Source of the DNA: Synechococcus sp. CO36386bin_29
GTDB taxonomy: Bacteria > Cyanobacteriota > Cyanobacteriia > PCC-6307 > Cyanobiaceae
Direction: 5' to 3'
Length of the DNA stretch: 60,450 nt
Assembly (NCBI GenBank): GCA_011523835.1
Contig: WTFZ01000137.1
Location: 1 to 60,450 of the forward strand
The notes beneath the pieces are model-generated. The model searched no databases. It was given only the letters and a program-made list of their open reading frames with translations, and was not told the origin of the DNA. The translations under genes were made by a program, and so were the position numbers. Positions 1 through 8,367 of this stretch are shown piece by piece. Position 1 is the stretch's first letter; the number at the start of each line of letters is the position of its first letter.

Positions 1-67
1 CTTGTCGAATTGGCAGCCAACGAAGAATGCGTCGCCGCCATTGGTCGTACAGATCAAGTGGATGCAT
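1..67 (-). CDS. possible start of an unidentified gene, cut by window edge
   Basis: On the minus strand an ATG at position 67 opens a frame that stays open to the window edge (22 codons, basic and Trp-rich, beginning MHPLDLYDQW). It lies 18 bases downstream of the metA stop and would be the next gene in the same direction. No Shine-Dalgarno sequence is visible and the fragment is too short to identify, so this may be chance. Confidence 0.25.
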   Translation of the reverse strand, partial: MHPLDLYDQWRRRILRWLPIRQ

Positions 68-85
68 CTCAGAGGTTGGGGGTGC

Positions 86-979
86 TTAACCCTGCAAGGA
101 AACTCGCTGATAGCAGAACCAAAGCCATTGCTGGAACAAGAGATTGCGATGGGACCGCCAGAGAGTCCTCGGGTGATCTGCGTTGAAGTTTTCTGGAGGC
201 GGCACATCACCCCGGGCCTTGTCTCTCTCCATTTCCGCGATGATGCGGCCGACGTTGTACTCGGGGTGCCCGAGATGCATCAGTTGCCTCTGATCGGGTG
301 TTTCGAAAATGGTGTAACCGACAGACTCGCCATGGGCCAGCAGGCGCAGTTTTCCCTGCCGTTGCGCTGATTCCATCGCCGAGTCCGGTAAGCCGGCATG
401 GCGGCTCTGGGGACAGAAGAATTGATCATCTTGCGTGCCCATCAACGAGTGGCCTGGAACAAGACTGCGCATGGGATAGACCCCGAACAGCTTGCGGTTG
501 AAGGGCTCCTTGTCCACACCAGCCAGATAGGCCAGAGCAAATCCAGCCCAGCAGAGTCCCAGGGTGCTGGCGCATATGGAGCGGGCCTCTTCGATTAAAC
601 CCACGAGCTCTCGCCAGTACGTGACCTCTTCAAAGGGGAGATGTTCCACAGGTGCACCGGTGATGATCAAGCCATCGAGCGGGCCCTGGGCGAGGGCATC
701 CTCCCAGCTCACATACAGCTCATTGAGATGGGATTGATCCCAGCTTCTGTAGGCATGATTTTGTAATCGGATCCAGATCGGCTCAATCTGGAGCACAGAG
801 AGACCGAGAGGGTGAAGCAGATTGAATTCATATTGCTTCCCCAGCGGCATGATGTTCAAAATGCCGATCCGCAGAGGACGGATGTCCTGACGTTCAGCCT
901 CCTTCGGTTCAATCCAGGAGATGCGGTTGCGTTCAACCGCTGTGATTTTGTGATACGTAGGCGGAAGGATCAGTGCCAT
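86..979 (-). CDS. metA: homoserine O-acyltransferase, MetA family (probably acetyl-CoA specific)
   Basis: Activates the hydroxyl of L-homoserine as an acyl ester, the first committed step of methionine synthesis in the cytoplasm. The 297-residue protein has the full MetA layout: the GLCWAG nucleophile elbow with Cys143, and the GHPEY segment near residue 235 carrying the catalytic His and Glu. The residue that decides acyl donor in this family sits in GAPVEHL; here it is Glu112, the form known in acetyl-CoA users, where the E. coli succinyl enzyme has Gly. It lies 16 bases downstream of metY, whose substrate is O-acetylhomoserine, so the two fit as one pathway. Family assignment is secure; the donor is inferred from one residue plus context. 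Confidence 0.95.
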   Translation of the reverse strand: MALILPPTYHKITAVERNRISWIEPKEAERQDIRPLRIGILNIMPLGKQYEFNLLHPLGLSVLQIEPIWIRLQNHAYRSWDQSHLNELYVSWEDALAQGPLDGLIITGAPVEHLPFEEVTYWRELVGLIEEARSICASTLGLCWAGFALAYLAGVDKEPFNRKLFGVYPMRSLVPGHSLMGTQDDQFFCPQSRHAGLPDSAMESAQRQGKLRLLAHGESVGYTIFETPDQRQLMHLGHPEYNVGRIIAEMERDKARGDVPPPENFNADHPRTLWRSHRNLLFQQWLWFCYQRVSLQG

Positions 980-995
980 TCAGCTGCTCCTCCCA

Positions 996-2360
<1,365 letters not shown>

Positions 2361-2375
2361 TCAGACAACCAAGAC

Positions 2376-3053
2376 TCAACTGTCGCTCGGCTCGGGCTTG
2401 TCGCTGTCCTTCAGCGAGGGGAGTGTCTCACGCAGCAGGGGCGTGAACTGGCTGCGCACGTCGCTGCGGAAGCTTTCAACAGCGTCCTGAAGGAGCACTG
2501 GATAAGGTTGCTCTCCGCTCTGCTCGCGCAGGTGGCGCCATTTGCTGTTCTCTTTCTCCTTGAGTTCAAGCAAAGCGGTCTGGAAGTCATAACGGCCCAT
2601 CTGCATGCTCCCCTCCGGCAGAGCGGCTGCTTGCTCGCCCATCAGTTCACGGAATGCATCGAACGCCTTGGCTTTCAGGGTGTCGGGCAGGCCAAGGACA
2701 GGCTGATAGTGGTCAAGAAGCCGCAGCTCCTCCTCGAGCAGGATCGGCCATGCCCCTCGGGCTTCTTCGGGGAGGGACATCTGGGCCTCGAACGCTTTCA
2801 TGGCATCCAGATGGAAGGTGAGCCAGCGGTAGTACGACTTGTCTTTCGTGCTTTTTTTCGCTGCTGCTTTTCCTGTCACGAGTTCAGGCAGGGCTGCCTC
2901 GGCCTTTCGCAGAAACACGCGGTCTTCGCGTTCGAGGTTCATCGCACCCCAGCGTTGCCGGTAGTCCCACAGCTCGGCGTAGCGGTTCACGTCTTCCGCT
3001 GACCAGCCGAGAGCTGCCAGTTCATCGGCGCGATGGGTGAGTTCCTTGGCCAC
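2376..3053 (-). CDS. conserved hypothetical protein, helical and charged
   Basis: A 225-residue soluble protein rich in Glu, Lys, Leu and Trp, without signal peptide or membrane segment. I do not recognise a domain. Its N-terminal half begins with a helix-rich stretch containing WSAEDVNRYAELWDYRQRWG, and the C-terminal end is acidic. It starts 9 bases after the MFS carrier stop and ends 51 bases before metY, so it probably belongs to the same transcript. It resembles lineage-specific cyanobacterial proteins of unknown role; no function can be given. Confidence 0.75.
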   Translation of the reverse strand: MAKELTHRADELAALGWSAEDVNRYAELWDYRQRWGAMNLEREDRVFLRKAEAALPELVTGKAAAKKSTKDKSYYRWLTFHLDAMKAFEAQMSLPEEARGAWPILLEEELRLLDHYQPVLGLPDTLKAKAFDAFRELMGEQAAALPEGSMQMGRYDFQTALLELKEKENSKWRHLREQSGEQPYPVLLQDAVESFRSDVRSQFTPLLRETLPSLKDSDKPEPSDS

Positions 3054-3062
3054 GCAGCTTGT

Positions 3063-4334
3063 TCAGTCCTGTCCCTCGAAGCGTAATTGCCGGGGGCCGG
3101 AAGACCAGGCCCAGAACGCAGGGATCGCCAGGATTAGTAGGTAGAGGATCAGACCGTCAGGCCAGCCCCTCAGATCCTTGAGCCAGGTGGAGAGCAGTGG
3201 TGCGGTGCCACCCACCACGGCCACGACCAGGCTGTAGGAGAAGGAGAAACTGGCGCATCGCGATCCACCCGGGAAAAACAGCGGATGGAGCAAAGGGGTG
3301 ATCCCTGAATAGAAAAAGATCGGAAGCAGCACCATGGCCTGCCCGATCGCAAAGCCAATCGGTCCTCCTTTGGCGAGGATCAGCAGGCCAGGAACCATCA
3401 GGGCCATGCTGATCAGCAGCGAGCGCCGCACCAGTGGAAGGGGAGAAAAGCGATCGGCGCAGCGCCCTGCGATGAGCGCCATTCCAAGTCCAACGATCTG
3501 AACGATCGTATTAATGCCGTTGTAAAGCGATGCATTGGTTGGATCAAGGCGAGATGCCTCGTCGACGTAGTAGACCCCAACGGAGTAGAACACCGCCGTT
3601 GCAACGCCCACGGTTCCCATCAGGCGCAGCATCGCTGGCCAGTCGGTCATCACTTGACGCCATTGACCGGTAATGGAACTCGCTGCCCCTGCAGGCCGGC
3701 TGTCCTGAATTGATCTGCGCAGCATCAGTGCCAGCAGTGACAGCAGAGAGCCGATGACAAATGGAATTCTCCAGCCTCCTGCATTCATGGCGGTGATCGG
3801 GATGAAGCGATCAATCACTGTGGCCACCAGGGAGCCGGAGATGAAGCCCACGGTGGCTCCAGCAGCGGTCACGCTGGCCAGAAACCCTCGCGCTTTCTTA
3901 GGGGATGTCTCCACACTCCACGCGATTGAGCTCGAGTATTCCGCACCGACAGACAGACCTTGAATCATCCGCAGCAGCACCAACAGCACGGCCGCGATGG
4001 GACCGATCTGGTCTGTTGTGGGCAGCAGCGCGATCAAGAGGCTGCAGCTGCCCATGATGGCCACGCTCAGCAGCAGCAGAATTCGCCGTCCGAAGAGGTC
4101 TCCGATGGGGCCGAGCAGCAGCCCCCCGACTGGGCGCATCAGGTAGCCGGCCGCAAACACTCCGAAGGCGCTCAGAAATTGCAGGGTGGGTGAATCCTGT
4201 GGGAAGAAGGCTGCTCCAATCGACTCAGCGAAGTAGCCATACACAGCGAAATCGAACCACTCCACCGTGTTGCCGATCGCGGCAGCGATCGGCGAGTGGC
4301 TTCCAGTTGACTCAGGGGTGACGTTCGATAGCAA
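3063..4334 (-). CDS. MFS transporter, metabolite:H+ symporter type
   Basis: A 423-residue inner-membrane carrier with about 12 hydrophobic segments. The start IGNTVEWFDFAVYGYFA, followed by GYLMRPVGGLLLGPIGDLFGRR in the TM2-TM3 loop and RMIQGLSVGAEY in TM4, is the signature of the metabolite:H+ symporter branch that includes ProP, KgtP and ShiA. These take up osmolytes or organic acids with protons. The substrate cannot be read from the sequence. It heads a minus-strand run that continues through the unknown protein into metY/metA. Confidence 0.9.
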   Translation of the reverse strand: MLSNVTPESTGSHSPIAAAIGNTVEWFDFAVYGYFAESIGAAFFPQDSPTLQFLSAFGVFAAGYLMRPVGGLLLGPIGDLFGRRILLLLSVAIMGSCSLLIALLPTTDQIGPIAAVLLVLLRMIQGLSVGAEYSSSIAWSVETSPKKARGFLASVTAAGATVGFISGSLVATVIDRFIPITAMNAGGWRIPFVIGSLLSLLALMLRRSIQDSRPAGAASSITGQWRQVMTDWPAMLRLMGTVGVATAVFYSVGVYYVDEASRLDPTNASLYNGINTIVQIVGLGMALIAGRCADRFSPLPLVRRSLLISMALMVPGLLILAKGGPIGFAIGQAMVLLPIFFYSGITPLLHPLFFPGGSRCASFSFSYSLVVAVVGGTAPLLSTWLKDLRGWPDGLILYLLILAIPAFWAWSSGPRQLRFEGQD

Positions 4335-4369
4335 GGATTGACCATCGTTTGGTCGCCATCGTGAAGGGT

Positions 4370-5383
4370 TCAGTTGGGTTTTGCATGCTGAGGGGGGGCA
4401 CTGTGGGGATAACGCTTCAGATGCACGCTCACGGGCACAGGTGACGAGGCTGCATAGCCCTCATGAAGCCAGAGGTCACCAGCAGAGGCGGCGTAATGGA
4501 TCTGCCAGTTGTAGAGGCCTCGATAGGTGAGTGGTTCCCGTTGGAGCAACGCGGCGTAGTGCATCACGGCCTTGCCGTAATGATCACTGTTGTTGTAACC
4601 CCAGAGGCCGCGGCGGATGTCCTTGAGGCCGCCACGTCGCACCAGATAACGCGCCGCTGCGTGGATGGCATCCCATGGATCGCGGATGTCTCCATCTCGG
4701 CCGATTCCAGGCTCGGCCCAGGTGGTCGGGAGGAACTGCATGGGCCCCTGCGCATTGGCGACGGACACACCATCGATCCGGCCCATTCCGGTTTCCACGA
4801 GATTCACAGCAGCCAGCACCTCCCAAGGAATACCGGTGGCGTTCGCTGCGCTGCGGTAGGCCTTGAGAAGAACATCCTGCGGGGCGGGTGTCTGGATGCG
4901 CCACGCCGGTAGGGTCGTGGACGCCGGTCCCCGGTGCATGGCCAGAAATGAGCGTCTTGCGGCGATGTGTTGATCGAACACCCATTGCAGCTGCGAGGGC
5001 AGTTGATCCCTCACCGCTGCAGCAAACGCAGGCTGGTGGGACAGCACTCGGTAGATGACCTGCTGTTGATGGGCGAGTTGAGCGATCTCCGCTGGATCAT
5101 GATCGGGATCCACCAGGGCGGTTTCGATGGCAACCAGCAGAGTTGCTGTGCTGTTGGCCTCGGCCGGGACCAGCGGGTAATGGCGCCCGTTCGGTGCCAC
5201 TGGAAGATCTGATCGGGTTGGCAGTTCAAGTCCGGAGCCAGCCACCGTTGGCGTGACGGCTTCAGGACGCTCCGAGGTCGGTGTGTCCAGCGGCTGGCAG
5301 GCAACGGTGAGAGGTGTGAACAGAAGCGGCAGGCCGAGCAGCAGAGTCTCCCAGCGGTGGCGACGGATCAGGAACCTGGTCAT
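4370..5383 (-). CDS. lytic transglycosylase-like protein with SLT domain, exported
   Basis: A 337-residue exported murein hydrolase candidate. A basic start (RFLIRRHRW) and a hydrophobic stretch ending at a Cys (LTVAC) suggest a lipoprotein or cleaved signal. The C-terminal half is a lysozyme-like SLT domain: VNLVETGMGR carries the expected catalytic Glu, followed by GVSVANAQGPMQFLPTTW and the later DAIHAAARYLVRRGG. Such enzymes cleave peptidoglycan with 1,6-anhydro product formation. The stop overlaps the start of the DOMON-like gene upstream by 4 bases (ATGA), so the two are translationally coupled. Confidence 0.88.
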   Translation of the reverse strand: MTRFLIRRHRWETLLLGLPLLFTPLTVACQPLDTPTSERPEAVTPTVAGSGLELPTRSDLPVAPNGRHYPLVPAEANSTATLLVAIETALVDPDHDPAEIAQLAHQQQVIYRVLSHQPAFAAAVRDQLPSQLQWVFDQHIAARRSFLAMHRGPASTTLPAWRIQTPAPQDVLLKAYRSAANATGIPWEVLAAVNLVETGMGRIDGVSVANAQGPMQFLPTTWAEPGIGRDGDIRDPWDAIHAAARYLVRRGGLKDIRRGLWGYNNSDHYGKAVMHYAALLQREPLTYRGLYNWQIHYAASAGDLWLHEGYAASSPVPVSVHLKRYPHSAPPQHAKPN

Positions 5384-5961
5384 GCGGTGAGAAAGGCACG
5401 CCTGTCGTGAAAGTCTGGCTCCTTTCCGTGGTGAGACAAAGCCCAGTAACTGAGGGTGTTGTGACGGTCTTCGAGAACCATGGAGATCGCCAGTTCAGGA
5501 CACTGCACCGGAGTCCACCAGGGGGAAAGACTCAACCGGATGGTGCAGCGGCAATCCCACTGGGAGCTTTGCCAGTGGATCAGGGGTGCAGACGTTTGTT
5601 CGCGGGCACCCTCACCTCGATAGGTCTCGAATCGATAAAGATTCCAGTCGCCGTTTGGGGATGCATTCAGTTCCCAGTAACGGTCGTGGTTTGGCAGGGC
5701 AAAAAATGCTTCAAAGCAGGTGTGTGTCCAGAGACCATCGAGGCGCTGCCCTTGGCGCAGGTTCGTGCTGAGCCCTGCATCCCCGTAATGCAGCCTGGGA
5801 AGCGGCTGACCGGATTGCGATGGCCTCAGGCTGAAGCTCAATTCGAGAGTGTTGTGTTCTTTCCAGACGAATTCCGCACTGGCCAGAAGGGGCGGGGACG
5901 TGTCTGGTGAGAAAGGGATCAGCGGGCAGACCTGACGCACCATCACGGGGTGGCGTGCCAT
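5380..5961 (-). CDS. DOMON-like domain protein
   Basis: A 193-residue protein matching the bacterial DOMON-like family by its ordered motifs: DGLWTHTCFEAFF, WELNASPNGDWNLYRF, the later SMVLED, and LSYWALSHHGKEPDFHDRRAF near the end. DOMON folds are beta sandwiches that bind haem or sugars; the biochemical role of this bacterial subgroup is not established. No signal peptide is clear. It sits between a sugar-kinase-like gene, which ends one base before its start codon, and the transglycosylase gene (4-base overlap), giving a tight three-gene unit. Confidence 0.82.
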   Translation of the reverse strand: MARHPVMVRQVCPLIPFSPDTSPPLLASAEFVWKEHNTLELSFSLRPSQSGQPLPRLHYGDAGLSTNLRQGQRLDGLWTHTCFEAFFALPNHDRYWELNASPNGDWNLYRFETYRGEGAREQTSAPLIHWQSSQWDCRCTIRLSLSPWWTPVQCPELAISMVLEDRHNTLSYWALSHHGKEPDFHDRRAFLTA

Positions 5962-5962
5962 G

Positions 5963-7120
5963 TCAGTTCCCTTCGTGAAGGCTGTTGATCAAGGACACCA
6001 GCTCGTCCCACTGCTGCTCAACCGAGCGGGTGAGAGCGAACTGCACCAAAGCCCGATCCAGATTGTGGCCGGCTCGCTCCGTTTTGAAATAACAGTCGCC
6101 TGCAAGGTGATCAGTGAGAAATCGCAGACCCAGTTCCAAGGGGATCAGGCGGATGCACGCAGGCAGGTGGCGCACATCGTCGTCACTGAGAAAGGATTGC
6201 CCCACCGTGAGGTATCCCTTCAGGATTGAGCGACAGAGTGCAAGATCGAACACCACCTTCTCAGGCGCTGTGGTTTCCTCCCCGAGGCGGTTGCAGCAAG
6301 AGCGCAGGCAGTCGCCGATGTCGTAATGAAGCAAGCCGGGCTTCACCGTGTCGAGATCGATCAATCCCACGGCATGCCCGGTCCGTTCATCGATCATCAC
6401 GTTGTTGATCTTTGGATCTCCGTGAATGGGGCGACGTTTCAGTTCCCCTCTGGCGCAAGCCTGCTCGAGCACATCGAGTCCGTCACGGCGCGCATCCACG
6501 AAAGCCAGTGCTTCAGACACCCGGGCGTCGGTGATGGGCGCTGTGCTGCCGAGAACGGAATCAAGCTCAGCCAGATAGGCCGGTGCAATGTGGAAATTTT
6601 CAAGGGTGTCTGCCAGTTCTTCGGTGGGCAGATCGCTGATCAGGTGGTGAAACATCCCGAGTCCGTACCCCAGCTCCCAGGCATGGCCCTCATCCTTGAT
6701 CACATCGGTGGTTGTGGCCGCTCCGATGTAGGAGATAGAGCGCCAGAATTCACCCTCATGCTCAACCCAGTGCCCGTCGGCATCAAGGGTGGGCAGAACC
6801 CTGGGAATCTCCCACCGTCTACCCAAAAGTTCAGGGGGTTCTTCCGCTAATCGCCGCTCGACGTGATCACCTAGACGCAGGAGATTGCGCATCACCAGTT
6901 CCGGGCTCTCGAACACATCCGTGTTCAGTCGCTGCATCACAAAGGCTTGCCGTGGAGCGTTCCCCTCGAGAGTGACCAAAAAGGTGTCATTCACGTTTCC
7001 AGCTCCCAGCTGATCGATCGCCTTGATCTGTTCCGGTGGGTGGAACAGTCCGGCGATGGTCTCCAGGGGTGTGCCGGAGCCTGAGGGGGCCTTGGTCACG
7101 GTGTATCGCTTGGGTCTCAC
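5963..7120 (-). CDS. aminoglycoside phosphotransferase-fold kinase, NahK-like
   Basis: Kinase-fold protein related to N-acetylhexosamine 1-kinase and homoserine/choline kinases. Visible motifs: LGAGNVNDTFLV (nucleotide-binding strand), RRPIHGDPKINNVMID (catalytic loop with Asp and Asn) and GLIDLDTVKPG (metal-binding Asp). The small-molecule substrate is unknown; sugar or amino sugar is a guess from the closest family. The frame is open to an ATG at 7213, but I place the start at the GTG at 7120 because the conserved region begins soon after it and this leaves about 100 bases for promoters facing the divergent sbcD. The start is therefore uncertain. Confidence 0.82.
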   Translation of the reverse strand: MRPKRYTVTKAPSGSGTPLETIAGLFHPPEQIKAIDQLGAGNVNDTFLVTLEGNAPRQAFVMQRLNTDVFESPELVMRNLLRLGDHVERRLAEEPPELLGRRWEIPRVLPTLDADGHWVEHEGEFWRSISYIGAATTTDVIKDEGHAWELGYGLGMFHHLISDLPTEELADTLENFHIAPAYLAELDSVLGSTAPITDARVSEALAFVDARRDGLDVLEQACARGELKRRPIHGDPKINNVMIDERTGHAVGLIDLDTVKPGLLHYDIGDCLRSCCNRLGEETTAPEKVVFDLALCRSILKGYLTVGQSFLSDDDVRHLPACIRLIPLELGLRFLTDHLAGDCYFKTERAGHNLDRALVQFALTRSVEQQWDELVSLINSLHEGN

Positions 7121-7221
7121 AGCGAAACCATGCCGTCTTCCAGCTGATTTGCCATTGAAGAGTGTGCGGAAAAACAGCCGGGGAGGGGGCACCATGGGCT
7201 TCGAAGGCATCAAGGAAGCGC

Positions 7222-8367
7222 GTGCCCCGCATTCTTCACACGGCTGACTGGCAGATCGGCAAGCCTTTCCGATGGATCACTGATCCTCAGAAACTGGCGC
7301 GTCTTCAACGCGAACGCGTTGAGGCCGTCAGCCGCATCGCCGACGTTGCCCGTTCTGAGTCGGTGGATGCCCTGCTGGTTGCCGGCGATCTTTTTGATTC
7401 CTCCACCGTTCCGGCCTCTGAGGTTTTGGAAGTAATGGAGCTGATCGGTGCGATGCCGTGCCCTGTTCTGGTGATTCCCGGGAATCACGACCATGGCGGG
7501 GCGGGTGGCATCTGGCGGCGCGAGGATCTTTTGCGCCGGATGCGAGAGCGCGCCCCGAATCTGGAGCTTCTTACCCGACTCGAGCCCACGAGCCGAGCGG
7601 GGTTGACCCTTCTTCCCTGCCCTCTCCTCCGCCGGCACGACAGTGTTGGGCCGATGCGCTGGCTTGATCAGCTCGATTGGCAGGATCTTGATTCTGAGGC
7701 CCCACGGGTTTTGCTGGCCCATGGATCGGTGCAGGGGTTCGGCTCCGGAACGGATGTCAATGCCTTGAACTTGGAGCGACTGCCAACGGAAGAGCTGGAT
7801 TACATCGCCCTAGGCGACTGGCATGGATTGATGCAGGTGCAGAGCAAGGCCTGGTACTGCGGTACCCCTGAGCCTGATCGCTTTCCAACGGGTTCGGAGG
7901 ATCAGCGGTCCCAGGTGATTCTTGCTGACCTGACAAGGGGCCAGGATCCTCAGGTCAGGATGATCCCAACAGGGCGGCTTGCGTGGCATCGGATCACCAT
8001 GCAGCTTCAGGGTCTGCCCGATCTGGAGCGCCTGCAGCATCAACTCGATGCCTGCATCGGCAGTCGTGCCGGCCGGGATCTGCTGCGACTCGAGCTGCAT
8101 GGCCGGCTCGGCTTGGATGCCCATCGTCGTCTGCAGGCTCTCCTGGACGAGCTTTCCGCCCAACTGCTGCATGTGCGCTTGCGTGGTGAGCTTCAGCGCC
8201 ATCCAACCGATGCGGAACTCAATCAGTGTTTGGACCGAAGCGATGGTCCGCTTCTCAGCAGCATTGCTGCAGCGTTGAAACAAGAGCTCGACGGTGGTGC
8301 TGACCCGCTGATCGAGCAGGCTTTGATCGAACTTCATCAGCTCTGCGTCGCCTCTCCATGCGCTTGA
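7222..8367 (+). CDS. sbcD: SbcD/YhaO-like DNA repair metallophosphoesterase
   Basis: Mre11-type nuclease subunit that would act with the ATPase encoded next. The GTG at 7222 follows an AAGGAAG-like ribosome site and gives PRILHTADWQIGKPF at the very N terminus, the first metal motif of the family. DALLVAGDLFDSS, VIPGNHDHGG and ALGDWHG follow in the correct order with the expected Asp, Asn and His ligands. The 381-residue length fits. The stop overlaps the next gene by 10 bases, indicating a co-translated pair. Likely role: processing of DNA ends or hairpins. Confidence 0.9.
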   Translation: MPRILHTADWQIGKPFRWITDPQKLARLQRERVEAVSRIADVARSESVDALLVAGDLFDSSTVPASEVLEVMELIGAMPCPVLVIPGNHDHGGAGGIWRREDLLRRMRERAPNLELLTRLEPTSRAGLTLLPCPLLRRHDSVGPMRWLDQLDWQDLDSEAPRVLLAHGSVQGFGSGTDVNALNLERLPTEELDYIALGDWHGLMQVQSKAWYCGTPEPDRFPTGSEDQRSQVILADLTRGQDPQVRMIPTGRLAWHRITMQLQGLPDLERLQHQLDACIGSRAGRDLLRLELHGRLGLDAHRRLQALLDELSAQLLHVRLRGELQRHPTDAELNQCLDRSDGPLLSSIAAALKQELDGGADPLIEQALIELHQLCVASPCA

